DNA of 64,000 bases from Mucilaginibacter sp. PAMC 26640 (GTDB lineage Bacteria; Bacteroidota; Bacteroidia; Sphingobacteriales; Sphingobacteriaceae), in assembly GCA_001596135.1 (NCBI GenBank), contig CP014773.1:4960001-5024000 (forward strand), given 5' to 3'. Position numbers and translations under genes: made by a program. The notes beneath the pieces are model-generated. The model saw only the letters and a program-made list of their open reading frames with translations. It ran no database searches and was not told the origin of the DNA. Positions within the stretch are counted from its first letter, which is position 1. Each line of letters begins with the position of its first letter. Positions 43,492 through 52,578 of this stretch are shown piece after piece.

Positions 43492-44382
43492 TCAGACAAA
43501 CTTGTCCTTCAAACCCATGAGGCCCATCATTCCGCCGGTATGAATAGCCAATATTTTACTACCGGGCTCGAAATGGTTTTTGGCAATAAGATCGTATATG
43601 GCGTAAAGCATCTTAGCTGTATAAACTGGCTCAACCATTATCCCGGAACTAGCTATAAACTCTTTAATAAACCGTATCAGCTCAGGGGTGGTTTTTGCGT
43701 AACCACCAAAGTGATAATCAAGATGCAGATCATACTGCCAGGGTCCGGTTAAATATCGATCTATTTCATTGGCCATAAATCCGCCATTTTTGAAAACAGG
43801 TATAGCATTAAACCGGGTTGGCAACTTATGATGATGAATGCCGTTGATGATGCCTGCGGCGGTGGTGCCTGTGCCACAGGCACAGAAAATGTGGTCGTAG
43901 GTTTCACCAAGTTCGTCAATCAATTCACTGCAGCCCTTTGCGGCTTCTATTGATGCACCACCTTCATCGATAAAAAACGCTTGCTCATTATCTGAGAAAT
44001 ATTTATCAAATAAAGCCGGCTTATTGCGATAGCTGTCCCTATCGCTAAATATGAGTTGCATGCCGTGTAAGCTGCAAAGGAATAAGGTATCGTTGCTTAC
44101 TTCTTCCCCGCGCACAAAACCGGTAGTTTTAAAACCGAATTTTGCACCTGCCGCCGCGGTAGCCAATAAATGATTGGAATATGCCCCCCCGAACGTGACC
44201 AGATGGGTTTTATCCTGCCCGGCAGCTTCCCGCAACACATATTTTAACTTGCGCCACTTGTTGCCCGAAATGAGCGGATGGATCATATCGTCGCGCTTAA
44301 TGAACACCTCAATACCCTTTTCAGTAAACAAAGGGTTTTGTATTTGCTGAACGGGGCTGTAAATATCAAGCGTGATATGCAT
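43492..44382 (-). CDS. PLP-dependent D-cysteine desulfhydrase/ACC deaminase-like protein
   Basis: 296 residues. The fold II PLP enzyme has the catalytic Lys in SGNKWRKLKYVL, the PLP phosphate-binding/serine-type motif GGAYSNHLLATAAA, and a conserved FCACGTGTTAAGI loop. The family includes 1-aminocyclopropane-1-carboxylate deaminase and D-cysteine desulfhydrase; from sequence alone the D-cysteine desulfhydrase-like role is more likely in this phylum. Upstream of the lysine aminotransferase on the same strand. Confidence 0.87.
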   Translation of the reverse strand: MHITLDIYSPVQQIQNPLFTEKGIEVFIKRDDMIHPLISGNKWRKLKYVLREAAGQDKTHLVTFGGAYSNHLLATAAAGAKFGFKTTGFVRGEEVSNDTLFLCSLHGMQLIFSDRDSYRNKPALFDKYFSDNEQAFFIDEGGASIEAAKGCSELIDELGETYDHIFCACGTGTTAAGIINGIHHHKLPTRFNAIPVFKNGGFMANEIDRYLTGPWQYDLHLDYHFGGYAKTTPELIRFIKEFIASSGIMVEPVYTAKMLYAIYDLIAKNHFEPGSKILAIHTGGMMGLMGLKDKFV

Positions 44383-44497
44383 TTGGCGAATTTAAGTTTT
44401 TAGTCCGGAAGTCGGAAAGTCAGAAACTCCGAAGATGAATTAGTTAGCTGCAGAAAATTCTCCTTTCCGGGAGCTAGTGGGCTTGGCCGCATTTTCT

Positions 44498-44505
44498 TAC
44501 TTTTG
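44498..44505 (+). promoter_or_regulatory. -7 promoter box, start of a near-leaderless transcript
   Basis: TACTTTTG ends only four bases before the ATG at 44510. With a start site several bases after the box the mRNA would begin at or next to the initiation codon. Confidence 0.6.
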
Positions 44506-44509
44506 CCGA

Positions 44510-45553
44510 ATGACGGATGATGCCCTAATTCTTGAAAGCGACGAGCAAGACTTGTTTGAACACCTGCGTGTGGTGGTTGATAAAGGGCAATCGCTTTTGC
44601 GGATTGATAAATTTTTAATGCACCGGGTGGAGAATGCCTCCCGTAACCGCATTCAGAACGCCATTGAAGCCGGCAATGTGCTTTTAAATGATAAGCCGGT
44701 TAAGGCAAGCTACCGGGTAAAGCCGATGGATGTGATCTCCGTTGTGCTCCCGCACCCACCGCGTGACACCGAAGTTTACCCGGAAAATCTGACCATCAAT
44801 ATTGTTTACGAAGATAACGATGTGCTGATCGTTAATAAAGAGGCCGGCATGGTAGTACACCCCGGGTATAACAATTATACGGGCACACTAGTTAACGCCT
44901 TGGTGTATCACTTTCAGCAATTGCCTACAATGCCGGGCAATGATGGCCGACCTGGCCTTGTTCACCGGATAGATAAAGACACCTCGGGCCTGCTGCTCAT
45001 CAGCAAAAACGAGCGGAGCATGAGCTACCTGGCTAAACAATTTTACGACCACACCATTAACCGCAAATACCTGGCGCTTGCCTGGGGAGATATTGAACAG
45101 GACGGAACCGTTAGCGGTTATATTGGCCGCAGTGTTAACGACCGGCGTGTAATGTCGATCTACGACGACCCCGAAAAGGGTAAGTGGGCCGTTACGCATT
45201 ATAAAGTACTGGAGCGTATGGGTTATGTCACGCTAATAGAGTGCAAACTGGAAACCGGTCGCACTCACCAGATCAGGGCGCATATGCGGCATATTGGCCA
45301 CCCACTGTTTAGCGATGCTATGTATGGGGGTGATAAAATTTTGAAAGGCACTGTGTTTAGCAAATACCGCCAGTTTGTTGAAAATTGCTTCGAGTTAATG
45401 CCGCGCCAGGCCCTGCACGCACAATCGCTCGGTTTCCTGCATCCATCATTAAAAAAAGATATTTACTTTGAAGCACCTTTGCCAATTGATTTTGAGAGCG
45501 TTCTGCAAAAGTGGCGCAAATATGTAAAATCAGATCTGGGTTCTGAGATGTAA
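44510..45553 (+). CDS. RluA family pseudouridine synthase
   Basis: 347 residues from the ATG at 44510. An N-terminal S4 RNA-binding domain (about 20-80: RIDKFLMHRVENASRNRIQNAI) is followed by the catalytic domain with VNKEAGMVVHPG and the active-site Asp in HRIDKDTSGLL, then GRTHQIRAHMRHIGHP. Similar to RluD, which makes pseudouridine in 23S rRNA. It has a strong promoter box immediately upstream and a nearly leaderless start. Confidence 0.93.
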   Translation: MTDDALILESDEQDLFEHLRVVVDKGQSLLRIDKFLMHRVENASRNRIQNAIEAGNVLLNDKPVKASYRVKPMDVISVVLPHPPRDTEVYPENLTINIVYEDNDVLIVNKEAGMVVHPGYNNYTGTLVNALVYHFQQLPTMPGNDGRPGLVHRIDKDTSGLLLISKNERSMSYLAKQFYDHTINRKYLALAWGDIEQDGTVSGYIGRSVNDRRVMSIYDDPEKGKWAVTHYKVLERMGYVTLIECKLETGRTHQIRAHMRHIGHPLFSDAMYGGDKILKGTVFSKYRQFVENCFELMPRQALHAQSLGFLHPSLKKDIYFEAPLPIDFESVLQKWRKYVKSDLGSEM

Positions 45554-45618
45554 GAATTAAGAACAAAACGAACGATCAGGAGTTTTTAATCAGATAAATC
45601 AACAACTTTATAATTTTT

Positions 45619-45626
45619 TAAATTTG
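45619..45626 (+). promoter_or_regulatory. -7 promoter box before class IV aminotransferase
   Basis: TAAATTTG matches the TAnnTTTG consensus, about 58 bases before the ATG at 45684. No clear TTG at the -33 spacing. Confidence 0.45.
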
Positions 45627-45683
45627 CGGTTGTTTATATGGGAGTCAATCTCATATCTCCAATCTCATATCTTCAATTTACTG

Positions 45684-46520
45684 ATGAGCCCAAACTATAT
45701 AAATTTTAACGGCGAAATTTTCCCTGCAGATAGCCCTTTGCTTAACATAGCCAACCGTGGTTTTAAATATGGCGATGGTTTATTTGAAAGTATGCGTTTA
45801 ATGAAAGGAAAACTCCAGTTTGCCGATCTGCACGCCGAACGGCTGCAGCGGGGCATGAAAGCGCTGAAAATAGATGGATACTCACAGGCCGACAGCTGGT
45901 TTTTAAAAGACAAGGTAGAGGAATTAGCCCGCCGCAATAAGGTAAAGCACGGCCGTTTAAGGCTAACGGTGTATCGTGATGCAGAGGGTTTATATACGCC
46001 CTCCCAAAACAAAATGGGCTATTGCTTAGAGTTAAGCGCCATGGATGAACAGCGCTACTACATGAATGAGCGGGGCTTAATCATGGATATATACAGCGAA
46101 TTACCGAAGCCGCTTAATTATTTATCTACCATAAAAACCTGCAATTCGCTGTTATATGTCATGGCGGCCTTATTTAAACAGCAAAACAAGCTGGATGAGG
46201 TATTCCTGCTGAACGCTAATGGTTTTTTGTGCGAAGCTGGGGCAGCCAATTTATTTGTATGGTACCAGAATCATCTGTACACTCCTGCATTAAGCGAGGG
46301 CTGTGTTGAAGGGGTAATGCGGCAAGTGGTGATTAAACTGGCCAAAGACAATGGCATCCCGATCACAGAGGCCCAGATCAATCCTGAGATCTTAAACCAG
46401 GCCGACGAGGTTTTTTTGACCAACGCCAGTAAAGGCATACAGTGGGTAATGGGTTATGGCGTAAAGCGTTATTTCAACAAAGTGAGCAAGGGTTTGGTTG
46501 ATGAGCTGAATAAGTTATAA
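45684..46520 (+). CDS. class IV aminotransferase
   Basis: 278 residues from the ATG at 45684. PLP fold IV features: NRGFKYGDGLFES near the N-terminus, PLP Lys in YLSTIKTCNSLLYVMA, EVFLLNANGFLCEAGAANLFVW and VFLTNASKGIQWV. It may be a branched-chain amino-acid aminotransferase or an aminodeoxychorismate lyase; the short length and the AANLF motif fit either. Followed by a repeat array. Confidence 0.88.
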   Translation: MSPNYINFNGEIFPADSPLLNIANRGFKYGDGLFESMRLMKGKLQFADLHAERLQRGMKALKIDGYSQADSWFLKDKVEELARRNKVKHGRLRLTVYRDAEGLYTPSQNKMGYCLELSAMDEQRYYMNERGLIMDIYSELPKPLNYLSTIKTCNSLLYVMAALFKQQNKLDEVFLLNANGFLCEAGAANLFVWYQNHLYTPALSEGCVEGVMRQVVIKLAKDNGIPITEAQINPEILNQADEVFLTNASKGIQWVMGYGVKRYFNKVSKGLVDELNKL

Positions 46521-46596
46521 TATGTACACTATTCAGTTATATGATAAATTGGTAATCGATTGATGAACAACCGCTCAAGATAATTCAATAAGGATA

Positions 46597-46660
46597 GCCC
46601 CTATGGGGCAAAGATAGGATTGTTTATTCTACAAAGCGGTTGCCCCCAACGGGGCATGCA
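46597..46660. repeat. proximal degenerate hairpin units of REP-type array
   Basis: Two short perfect inverted repeats, GCCCCTATGGGGC (46597-46609) and TGCCCCCAACGGGGCA (46641-46656), separated by 31 bases. They have the same style as the hairpins of the following array and probably belong to it. Confidence 0.6.
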
Positions 46661-46730
46661 AAATGGTTCCGATTCGATACCCTGTAAGGGGGAATCGCTT
46701 TGTAATATCAGAGCAAATCCAGACCTCAAT

Positions 46731-47475
46731 ACCTCGTCAGGGGTAACCGCTTTGTAATATCAACGCAAATCCAGACCTCAATACCCCGTCAGGGTAACCG
46801 CCTTGTAATATCAACGCAAATCCATACTTCAATACCCCGTCAGGGGTAACCGCTTTGTAATATCAACGCAAATCCAGACCTCAATACCCCGTCAGGGGTA
46901 ACCGCCTTGTAATATCAACGCAAATCCAGACCTCAATACCCCGTCAGGGGTAACCGCCTTGTAGCAAACAATTAAGGATTTTTTACCGGAGGTGCTACCT
47001 AGGTAAACCAATCAATATTAACGCAAATCCAGGCTTTAATACCCCGTCAGGGGTTACCGCTTGTAGCAAAACAATTAAGGATTTTATGCACCGGAGGTGC
47101 TACCTTGGGTAAACCAATTAATATTATCGCAAATCCAGGCTTCAATACCCCGTCAGGGGTTACCGTTTTGTAGCAAAACAATTAAAGATTTTATGCACCG
47201 GAGGTGCTACCTTGGGTAAACCAATTAATATTATCGCAAATCCAGGCTTCAATACCCCGTCAGGGGTTACCGCTTTGTAGCAAAACAATTAAGTATTTTA
47301 TGCACCGGAGTGCTACCTAGGTAAACCAATCAATATTAACGCAAATCCAGGCTTTAATACCCCGTCAAGGGTTACCGTTTTGTAGCATCAACGCAAACCA
47401 AGACCTTAATACCCCGTCAGGGGTAACCGCTTTGTAGCGAATAATTAAGGATTTTTTGCACCAGAGGTGCTACCT
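46731..47475. repeat. REP-type tandem array linked to RAYT transposase
   Basis: Ten copies of an ACCCCGTCAGGGGT hairpin at 46731, 46783, 46834, 46886, 46938, 47041, 47147, 47253, 47359 and 47411. Spacing is 52 bases (51 once) in the first five and about 103-106 in the middle copies, then 52. The wider units carry a second hairpin, GCACCGGAGGTGC, followed by TACC (four or five copies). The array ends about 13 bases from the 3' end of a HUH transposase gene; RAYT proteins are known to mobilise such REP hairpins. Confidence 0.9.
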
Positions 47476-47487
47476 AATATTTCGCGT

Positions 47488-47949
47488 TTACATCATAACT
47501 CTAAAAATATACCGTTCGTCAAAATCCACTTCGAAATCAATAAGCATTTTTCTATATTCATCTAAAAAATTACGCTGCTTGTGATGTTGCTGCTGATTAT
47601 TGATGTACTTGACTACCCTGTTGATCTGCGACTTACTATGGCTAAATGCACCGTAACCATCCTGCCATTGAAACCTGCTGGCAGTAAGCTTTTCTTTATT
47701 GATAAATTCTGATAAATCGCCTTTAACCAACCGCATCAAATCCGAAATTGATTGCGAAGGATTTAACCCGACAAACATGTGCATATGATCTGGCATATTA
47801 TTTACAGCCAACATTTTATGCCCATTATTCTGAGTTATAGCAGTAATATACAAGCGGAGCCGTTCATCCCAGCAGCGATCAAGTAATGATGCGCGGAATT
47901 TTACGGCGAACACAAAATGAATGTAAAGTTGCGTGTAGGTATTAGGCAT
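47488..47949 (-). CDS. REP-associated tyrosine transposase (IS200-like)
   Basis: A 153-residue Y1 HUH single-strand transposase. The metal-binding HUH motif is MPDHMHMFVGL, and the catalytic Tyr is in RVVKYINNQQQHH near the C-terminal helix. The N-terminus begins with YTQLYIHFVFAVKFR, as in IS200-like proteins. No terminal inverted repeat or target duplication was identified; the neighbouring 46731-47475 hairpin array suggests it is the RAYT form that acts on REP repeats. Confidence 0.88.
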   Translation of the reverse strand: MPNTYTQLYIHFVFAVKFRASLLDRCWDERLRLYITAITQNNGHKMLAVNNMPDHMHMFVGLNPSQSISDLMRLVKGDLSEFINKEKLTASRFQWQDGYGAFSHSKSQINRVVKYINNQQQHHKQRNFLDEYRKMLIDFEVDFDERYIFRVMM

Positions 47950-47981
47950 TGGGTGATCAAAGCCTAAATATCATGATTTTT

Positions 47982-48776
47982 TTACCTTTCCACAACTTCC
48001 GCCCTTATACCGGCCAAAATGCCATCCCACAGCGCTACCCTCGCCTGCAAAGCAGCTTTTACGGCAACGGTTGCCTCATGCCATTTGCGGTCATCGTCTC
48101 CGCAAAGTTCGGCCGTCATTTGATAGGCTAACTGCGAATGGTGGTCGCCATCTACCTCAATGTGGCGTTCCAGGTAATAAAGTAGTATCTCCACTTTACC
48201 GGGCAATTGGCCGTTTAGTTTTTTCACCATTTCAATAAACATACCGGGGATCAGGTCTTCCCTCCCGAACGTAAACACCGCAGCGATCACATGACTTATA
48301 TTAGTAGCGATTACGTTGAAGGTATGTGCTACAAAATCCCGGGCAACTACCGGCATATTTGCATTTTTTAATGCAGCGCTAACATCAGGATGTAAACTCA
48401 ACTGCTGAAACAACGACAGAATAGCGGAGGCATCACATCCTCCCTGCTCCATCGCTTTCAAATACAGTTCAAAATGGCTAGTGCGTGCACCGGTGTGGTC
48501 CACATCACTTTCTTCACCGGTTACAATTTCGTTGATGAGATAGCGCGTATTGGCACTGCCAACAGGCATCCAGGGTAAGGTGGTGCAAGTTAAGTTCTGT
48601 TGCAAAGATTTTAACAGCGACATAAAATCCCACACAGCAAAAATGTGGTGCTGCATAAATAAATGCAGGTCTGCCAGCGTATTAATGCTGCTGTATAAAT
48701 CGTGGGCTATTAATTGCTCACGGATCGGAGCTATTTCGTGTTGTAACTGGGTTATTCTTGCGTTCTGATCTATCAT
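47982..48776 (-). CDS. DUF3050 domain protein
   Basis: 264 residues, helical, with the conserved His-rich pattern LHLFMQHHIFAVWDFMSLLK near residue 35 and YLERHIEVDGDHHSQLA near the end. These are DUF3050 blocks, a family structurally akin to haem-oxygenase-like or iron/oxygen-binding all-alpha enzymes. Substrate unknown. Confidence 0.83.
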   Translation of the reverse strand: MIDQNARITQLQHEIAPIREQLIAHDLYSSINTLADLHLFMQHHIFAVWDFMSLLKSLQQNLTCTTLPWMPVGSANTRYLINEIVTGEESDVDHTGARTSHFELYLKAMEQGGCDASAILSLFQQLSLHPDVSAALKNANMPVVARDFVAHTFNVIATNISHVIAAVFTFGREDLIPGMFIEMVKKLNGQLPGKVEILLYYLERHIEVDGDHHSQLAYQMTAELCGDDDRKWHEATVAVKAALQARVALWDGILAGIRAEVVER

Positions 48777-48857
48777 GATAGAAAATAAACGGCAAAACTA
48801 ACTTTTTGGATTTTAAGCTGAGGAATTTGTAGAACCCAACTGGTAATTATGACAAAG

Positions 48858-49775
48858 CTAAAACTTATTCCCCCTTAACAGATCCGCTATCCCCATGCGT
48901 TTCTTGCCTTCCAGCTGCACATCAGTAACATTTATAAAGCCATCGGTGGTGGCAAACTTCAGGAAGGTTTTATTATCAGTTAAGTGATGCCCTGCCGGGA
49001 TATCGGTATCCTCTACCTCAATTGTGGAATTATAAATTTTGAGCACTTTGCCATCTATATTGGTATAAGCCGTTGGTACCGGGCTTAAACCGCGGATGAG
49101 GTTAAAAACCTTTTGAGCCGGCTGATTAAAATCGATCAGGCAGTCTTCCTTAAATAATTTTGGTGCGTGGCGTAGTTCCATACCATCCAGTAGCTGTGTT
49201 TGCGGGTGTTCGTGGTAGCGGCCGCTCTCAATGCCTTTTACGGTTTTCACCAATAATCCCGCCCCTTTATTCATTAACCTGTCATGCAGATCGCCGGCGG
49301 TTTCGGTTCCGTGCAGCGTTATCTTTTCGGTAAATAATACATCACCGGTGTCAATATCATGTTTTAAAAAAAAGGTGGTTACCCCGCTTTCTTTTTCGCC
49401 GTTAATGATGGCCCAATTTATTGGTGCGGCTCCGCGGTACTGGGGTAATAATGAAGCATGCAGGTTGATAGTACCTTTAACGGGCATGCTCCAAACAATC
49501 TCTGGCAACATGCGAAATGCTACCACCACCTGCAAGTCGGCCTTTAGGGCTTTTAGTTCTTCAATAAAATCGGGAGCCTTCAATTTTTCCGGCTGCAAAA
49601 CTTTAAGGCCGTTAGCAACAGCATATTGCTTTACAGCACTTTCGTTTAGTTTTTTTCCACGGCCTGCAGGTTTATCAGGAGCCGTAATTACAGCAACGAT
49701 ATCGCTGCCAGATTTTATCAATGCATCGAGTGATGCAACGGCAAATTGGGGTGTACCCATAAAAATGATTCTCAT
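48858..49775 (-). CDS. fmt: methionyl-tRNA formyltransferase
   Basis: 305 residues from the ATG whose complement ends at 49775 (a start three codons earlier is possible). Formyltransferase domain with MRIIFMGTPQFAV, the active-site region NLHASLLPQYRGAAPINWAI (Asn, His and the SLLP signature) and IDTGDVL (Asp). A C-terminal OB-like tRNA-binding domain follows. It formylates the initiator Met-tRNA. The upstream region is short, with a TAATCTTTG stretch near the start that is one base off the -7 consensus. Confidence 0.95.
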   Translation of the reverse strand: MRIIFMGTPQFAVASLDALIKSGSDIVAVITAPDKPAGRGKKLNESAVKQYAVANGLKVLQPEKLKAPDFIEELKALKADLQVVVAFRMLPEIVWSMPVKGTINLHASLLPQYRGAAPINWAIINGEKESGVTTFFLKHDIDTGDVLFTEKITLHGTETAGDLHDRLMNKGAGLLVKTVKGIESGRYHEHPQTQLLDGMELRHAPKLFKEDCLIDFNQPAQKVFNLIRGLSPVPTAYTNIDGKVLKIYNSTIEVEDTDIPAGHHLTDNKTFLKFATTDGFINVTDVQLEGKKRMGIADLLRGNKF

Positions 49776-49825
49776 CTCTTGCAAAGATTAGGTAGTGTAT
49801 CCAAAAGTAAACTAGCGTAGCGCAA

Positions 49826-51055
49826 TTATTTATAAAGTAAATACTTGCTGCGCAGGGATTTAAAGTTTGAAAGTGCCGGCTCCCAGCTTTCTCTTATCTC
49901 CGCCTCGGTTTTGCCTGTAATCAATTGTTTTTTGAGGGTATCGTTACCAGCGAGCTTATTGAAATAGGCATTAAAAAAGTGCTCTTTATCGGGATAAGCC
50001 TTATAAATCTCCATCAGCCATGCTAAATTAAGCTTTTTCTGTTGCCTTAGCGTGTCGGTATTGTAATCTTTTAGGCTGATTCCGTAGCAAACCTGATCTT
50101 TCAACGGCGGATTATCGCTCATCCCAGGGATACTTAACGGCTTAAACGAATAGCTGTATTTCCCTTTTAACACAGGGCTACCCAAAATTTGGAACGGCTC
50201 CATCGTGCCTCTGCCCAAACTGATGTTGGTACCCTCAAAAAAGCATAGATCCGGATATAACAAAATAGACTGGTTTGAATTAAGATTTGGCGAAGGGTTA
50301 ACCGGCAACACATAAGGTTTGCTGTGTGCATAATTAGCCACTTTAATGATCTTGAGTTTGCACTGAACTTTATTTTTAAGCCATCCTTCTCCGTTGATCA
50401 TCTGCGCATATTCGCCAATGGTCATCCCATGAACCACAGGGACCGGATGCATACCCACAAAAGATCGGAATGCGGTATCCAGCAATACAGGGCCGTCTAT
50501 GAAGTAACCGTTTGGGTTCGGCCTGTCCAATAACATTAGCTCTATATTGTTTTCCGCACAGGCTTCCATCACATAATGAAGGGTTGATATGTAAGTGTAA
50601 AATCTTGTACCTACATCCTGTACATCAAATATCATCAGATTGATGCCTTTTAAGTCTGCCGGTGTGGGTTTAAAATGTTTACCGTAAAGCGAAATTACGG
50701 GCAGACCGGTTACCGGGTCGGTGCTATCGTCTACCTTTGCGCCATTAGCTACGTTGCCCCTCACGCCGTGCTCAGGCCCGTAGATCTTTTTTACCTTGAT
50801 GCCTAGCTTTAGCAAACTATCTACCACAGGCACTTTACGCCGCCCGATAATTGATGTTTGATTAATAAGCATTCCAATATTCTTACCCCTTAAATAATCA
50901 AGGTACGCAGGAAGCTGATCTGCAGCAGGAATGATAGGCGCACTGAATTTTACAATGGCTGTTTTGTGTTCGCGGGGCACCTGGGCAAGGTTGTCGCATT
51001 CAAACAAAAGGCAGCAAATTAACGCGGCGGGCAACAATAACTTTATCCTGATCAT
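49826..51055 (-). CDS. namZ: exo-beta-N-acetylmuramidase NamZ (DUF1343)
   Basis: 409 residues with an N-terminal signal segment. The DUF1343 core contains VKKIYGPEHGVRG, SLYGKHFKPT, DVQDVGTRFYTYISTLHYVMEAC and LLDRPNPNG with SFVGMHPVPVVHGMTIGEYA. The family has been shown to be exo-beta-N-acetylmuramidases that release MurNAc from peptidoglycan. It is probably envelope-located (lipoprotein signal is not classical). It is downstream of the formyltransferase region on the minus strand. Confidence 0.88.
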   Translation of the reverse strand: MIRIKLLLPAALICCLLFECDNLAQVPREHKTAIVKFSAPIIPAADQLPAYLDYLRGKNIGMLINQTSIIGRRKVPVVDSLLKLGIKVKKIYGPEHGVRGNVANGAKVDDSTDPVTGLPVISLYGKHFKPTPADLKGINLMIFDVQDVGTRFYTYISTLHYVMEACAENNIELMLLDRPNPNGYFIDGPVLLDTAFRSFVGMHPVPVVHGMTIGEYAQMINGEGWLKNKVQCKLKIIKVANYAHSKPYVLPVNPSPNLNSNQSILLYPDLCFFEGTNISLGRGTMEPFQILGSPVLKGKYSYSFKPLSIPGMSDNPPLKDQVCYGISLKDYNTDTLRQQKKLNLAWLMEIYKAYPDKEHFFNAYFNKLAGNDTLKKQLITGKTEAEIRESWEPALSNFKSLRSKYLLYK

Positions 51056-51138
51056 ATATTTTTAAACTAAAGAAAATTTAAAAGCGGCTTGTTTAACGTT
51101 AAAAACGCATATTTGCGAAGGTACAAAAACATTCTGCA

Positions 51139-52359
51139 TTGAGTTTCGCCCGGTTTATATCCAATCGTATTACCCTAAAGTCTAAGCGCACATTTTCTAA
51201 ATTAATTGTGCGGATAGCCATTATTGGCATCATGCTGGGCCTTGGGGTGATGATCCTTTCGCTGGCTGTGATACGTGGTTTTAAACAGGAGATCCGTGAA
51301 AAAGTCCGCGGCTTTGCGGGTGATATCCAGATCGTAAAATCGGATCTCAATAACTCTTACGAAAACTCTCCATTTATTGAGGATGCCGGTGTTCTTAAAA
51401 AACTAAAAACCAGTAAGTTCATCGAAAGCATTAACGCTTTTGCCACCAAGCCGGGCCTTATCAAAGCAAACGACGAGATCGAGAGTGTGGTAATGAAGGG
51501 GGTTGACAAAGGGTACGATTGGGCCTACATTAAAAAGGCACTGGTTGCAGGGTCAATCATTGATTTCAATGACTCCACGGCTGCCAAAAGCCAGGTGATG
51601 ATATCGCAGTTTACCGCCAACAGACTAAAGCTAAAGGCGGGGGATGATCTGCTCATTTATTTCATTCAGGAACCGCTGCGCAAGCGCAAGTTAAAAATCA
51701 CTGGTATATACAGCATTGGTGTAGATGAGGTAGACAAGACTTTTGTAATAGGCGATATTGCGTTGGTAAGACGGTTAAATGATTGGACCAAGGGCGAAGT
51801 TGGCGGTTATGAGGTACGCGTAAATGACTTTGATAGGATTAACCCTATTGCCGACTGGATAGACAGCAACTTACCCATCATTTTAAAATCGCACACGCTG
51901 ATAGAGAATTATCCCACCATTTTTGAATGGCTGGGTCTGTTGGATGTTAATACCGTAGTTATGTTGGTACTGATGACCATTGTGGCAGTTATTAACATGA
52001 TTTCGGCGCTGCTCATTATGATTTTGGAACGAACCAGTATGATTGGCATGTTGAAAGCAATGGGCGCGCGAAATTGGGTCATCCAAAAGGTGTTTTTATA
52101 TAACGCTGCTTACTTAATTGGCGTTGGGCTTTTATTAGGTAACGCACTTGGCTTGGGCCTGGGCTTTTTTCAGCAAAGCACCCACTTTTTTAAACTGGAC
52201 CAGGCGAGTTATTACATGACATTCGTACCCATCAAATTTGTGTGGACGGACGTGTTGCTACTTAACCTTGGTACACTAGTAGTATGTTTGGTAGTGCTGG
52301 TTATCCCGAGCATGTTGGTTACAAGGATCTCGCCGGTAAAGGCTATCAGGTTTAAATAG
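51139..52359 (+). CDS. LolE/FtsX-type ABC transporter permease
   Basis: 406 residues. An N-terminal membrane helix (about 22-47: IVRIAIIGIMLGLGVMILSL) is followed by a large periplasmic domain and a FtsX module of three helices at the C-terminus (VNTVVMLVLMTIVAVINM, with MIGMLKAMGARNW, then VLLLNLGTLVVCLVVLV). The start is a TTG at 51139, since no upstream ATG is in frame before a stop. Likely lipoprotein export or related. No ATPase is adjacent. Confidence 0.85.
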   Translation: MSFARFISNRITLKSKRTFSKLIVRIAIIGIMLGLGVMILSLAVIRGFKQEIREKVRGFAGDIQIVKSDLNNSYENSPFIEDAGVLKKLKTSKFIESINAFATKPGLIKANDEIESVVMKGVDKGYDWAYIKKALVAGSIIDFNDSTAAKSQVMISQFTANRLKLKAGDDLLIYFIQEPLRKRKLKITGIYSIGVDEVDKTFVIGDIALVRRLNDWTKGEVGGYEVRVNDFDRINPIADWIDSNLPIILKSHTLIENYPTIFEWLGLLDVNTVVMLVLMTIVAVINMISALLIMILERTSMIGMLKAMGARNWVIQKVFLYNAAYLIGVGLLLGNALGLGLGFFQQSTHFFKLDQASYYMTFVPIKFVWTDVLLLNLGTLVVCLVVLVIPSMLVTRISPVKAIRFK

Positions 52360-52578
52360 CCTAATAGTATCTTTTAATAGCCTATACGGAATTGCCGTCA
52401 CTACAACTTCCACCTATCTCCAACGCTATCCGTGAGTGTCATAGTTGAAAATAAGTAAACCATGGATATCTTTTGCGCCGGCTGGCTATTTCACAAACTT
52501 GCAGTTAAACATGCACTTTAAATCTATTTTTAATACTGAGTCAGTTCAGGCTGATCATGCAAGCTCGATAGCATGTTT

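Noticed and set aside
43361..43543. 60-codon plus-strand frame between the aminotransferase and desulfhydrase genes
   Set aside because: No homology or promoter, and it overlaps the 3' end of the minus-strand desulfhydrase gene at 43492.
46731..47475. CRISPR array
   Set aside because: The repeats are adjacent hairpins of 52 or 106 bases with near-identical spacers, no unique spacers, and no cas genes are present.
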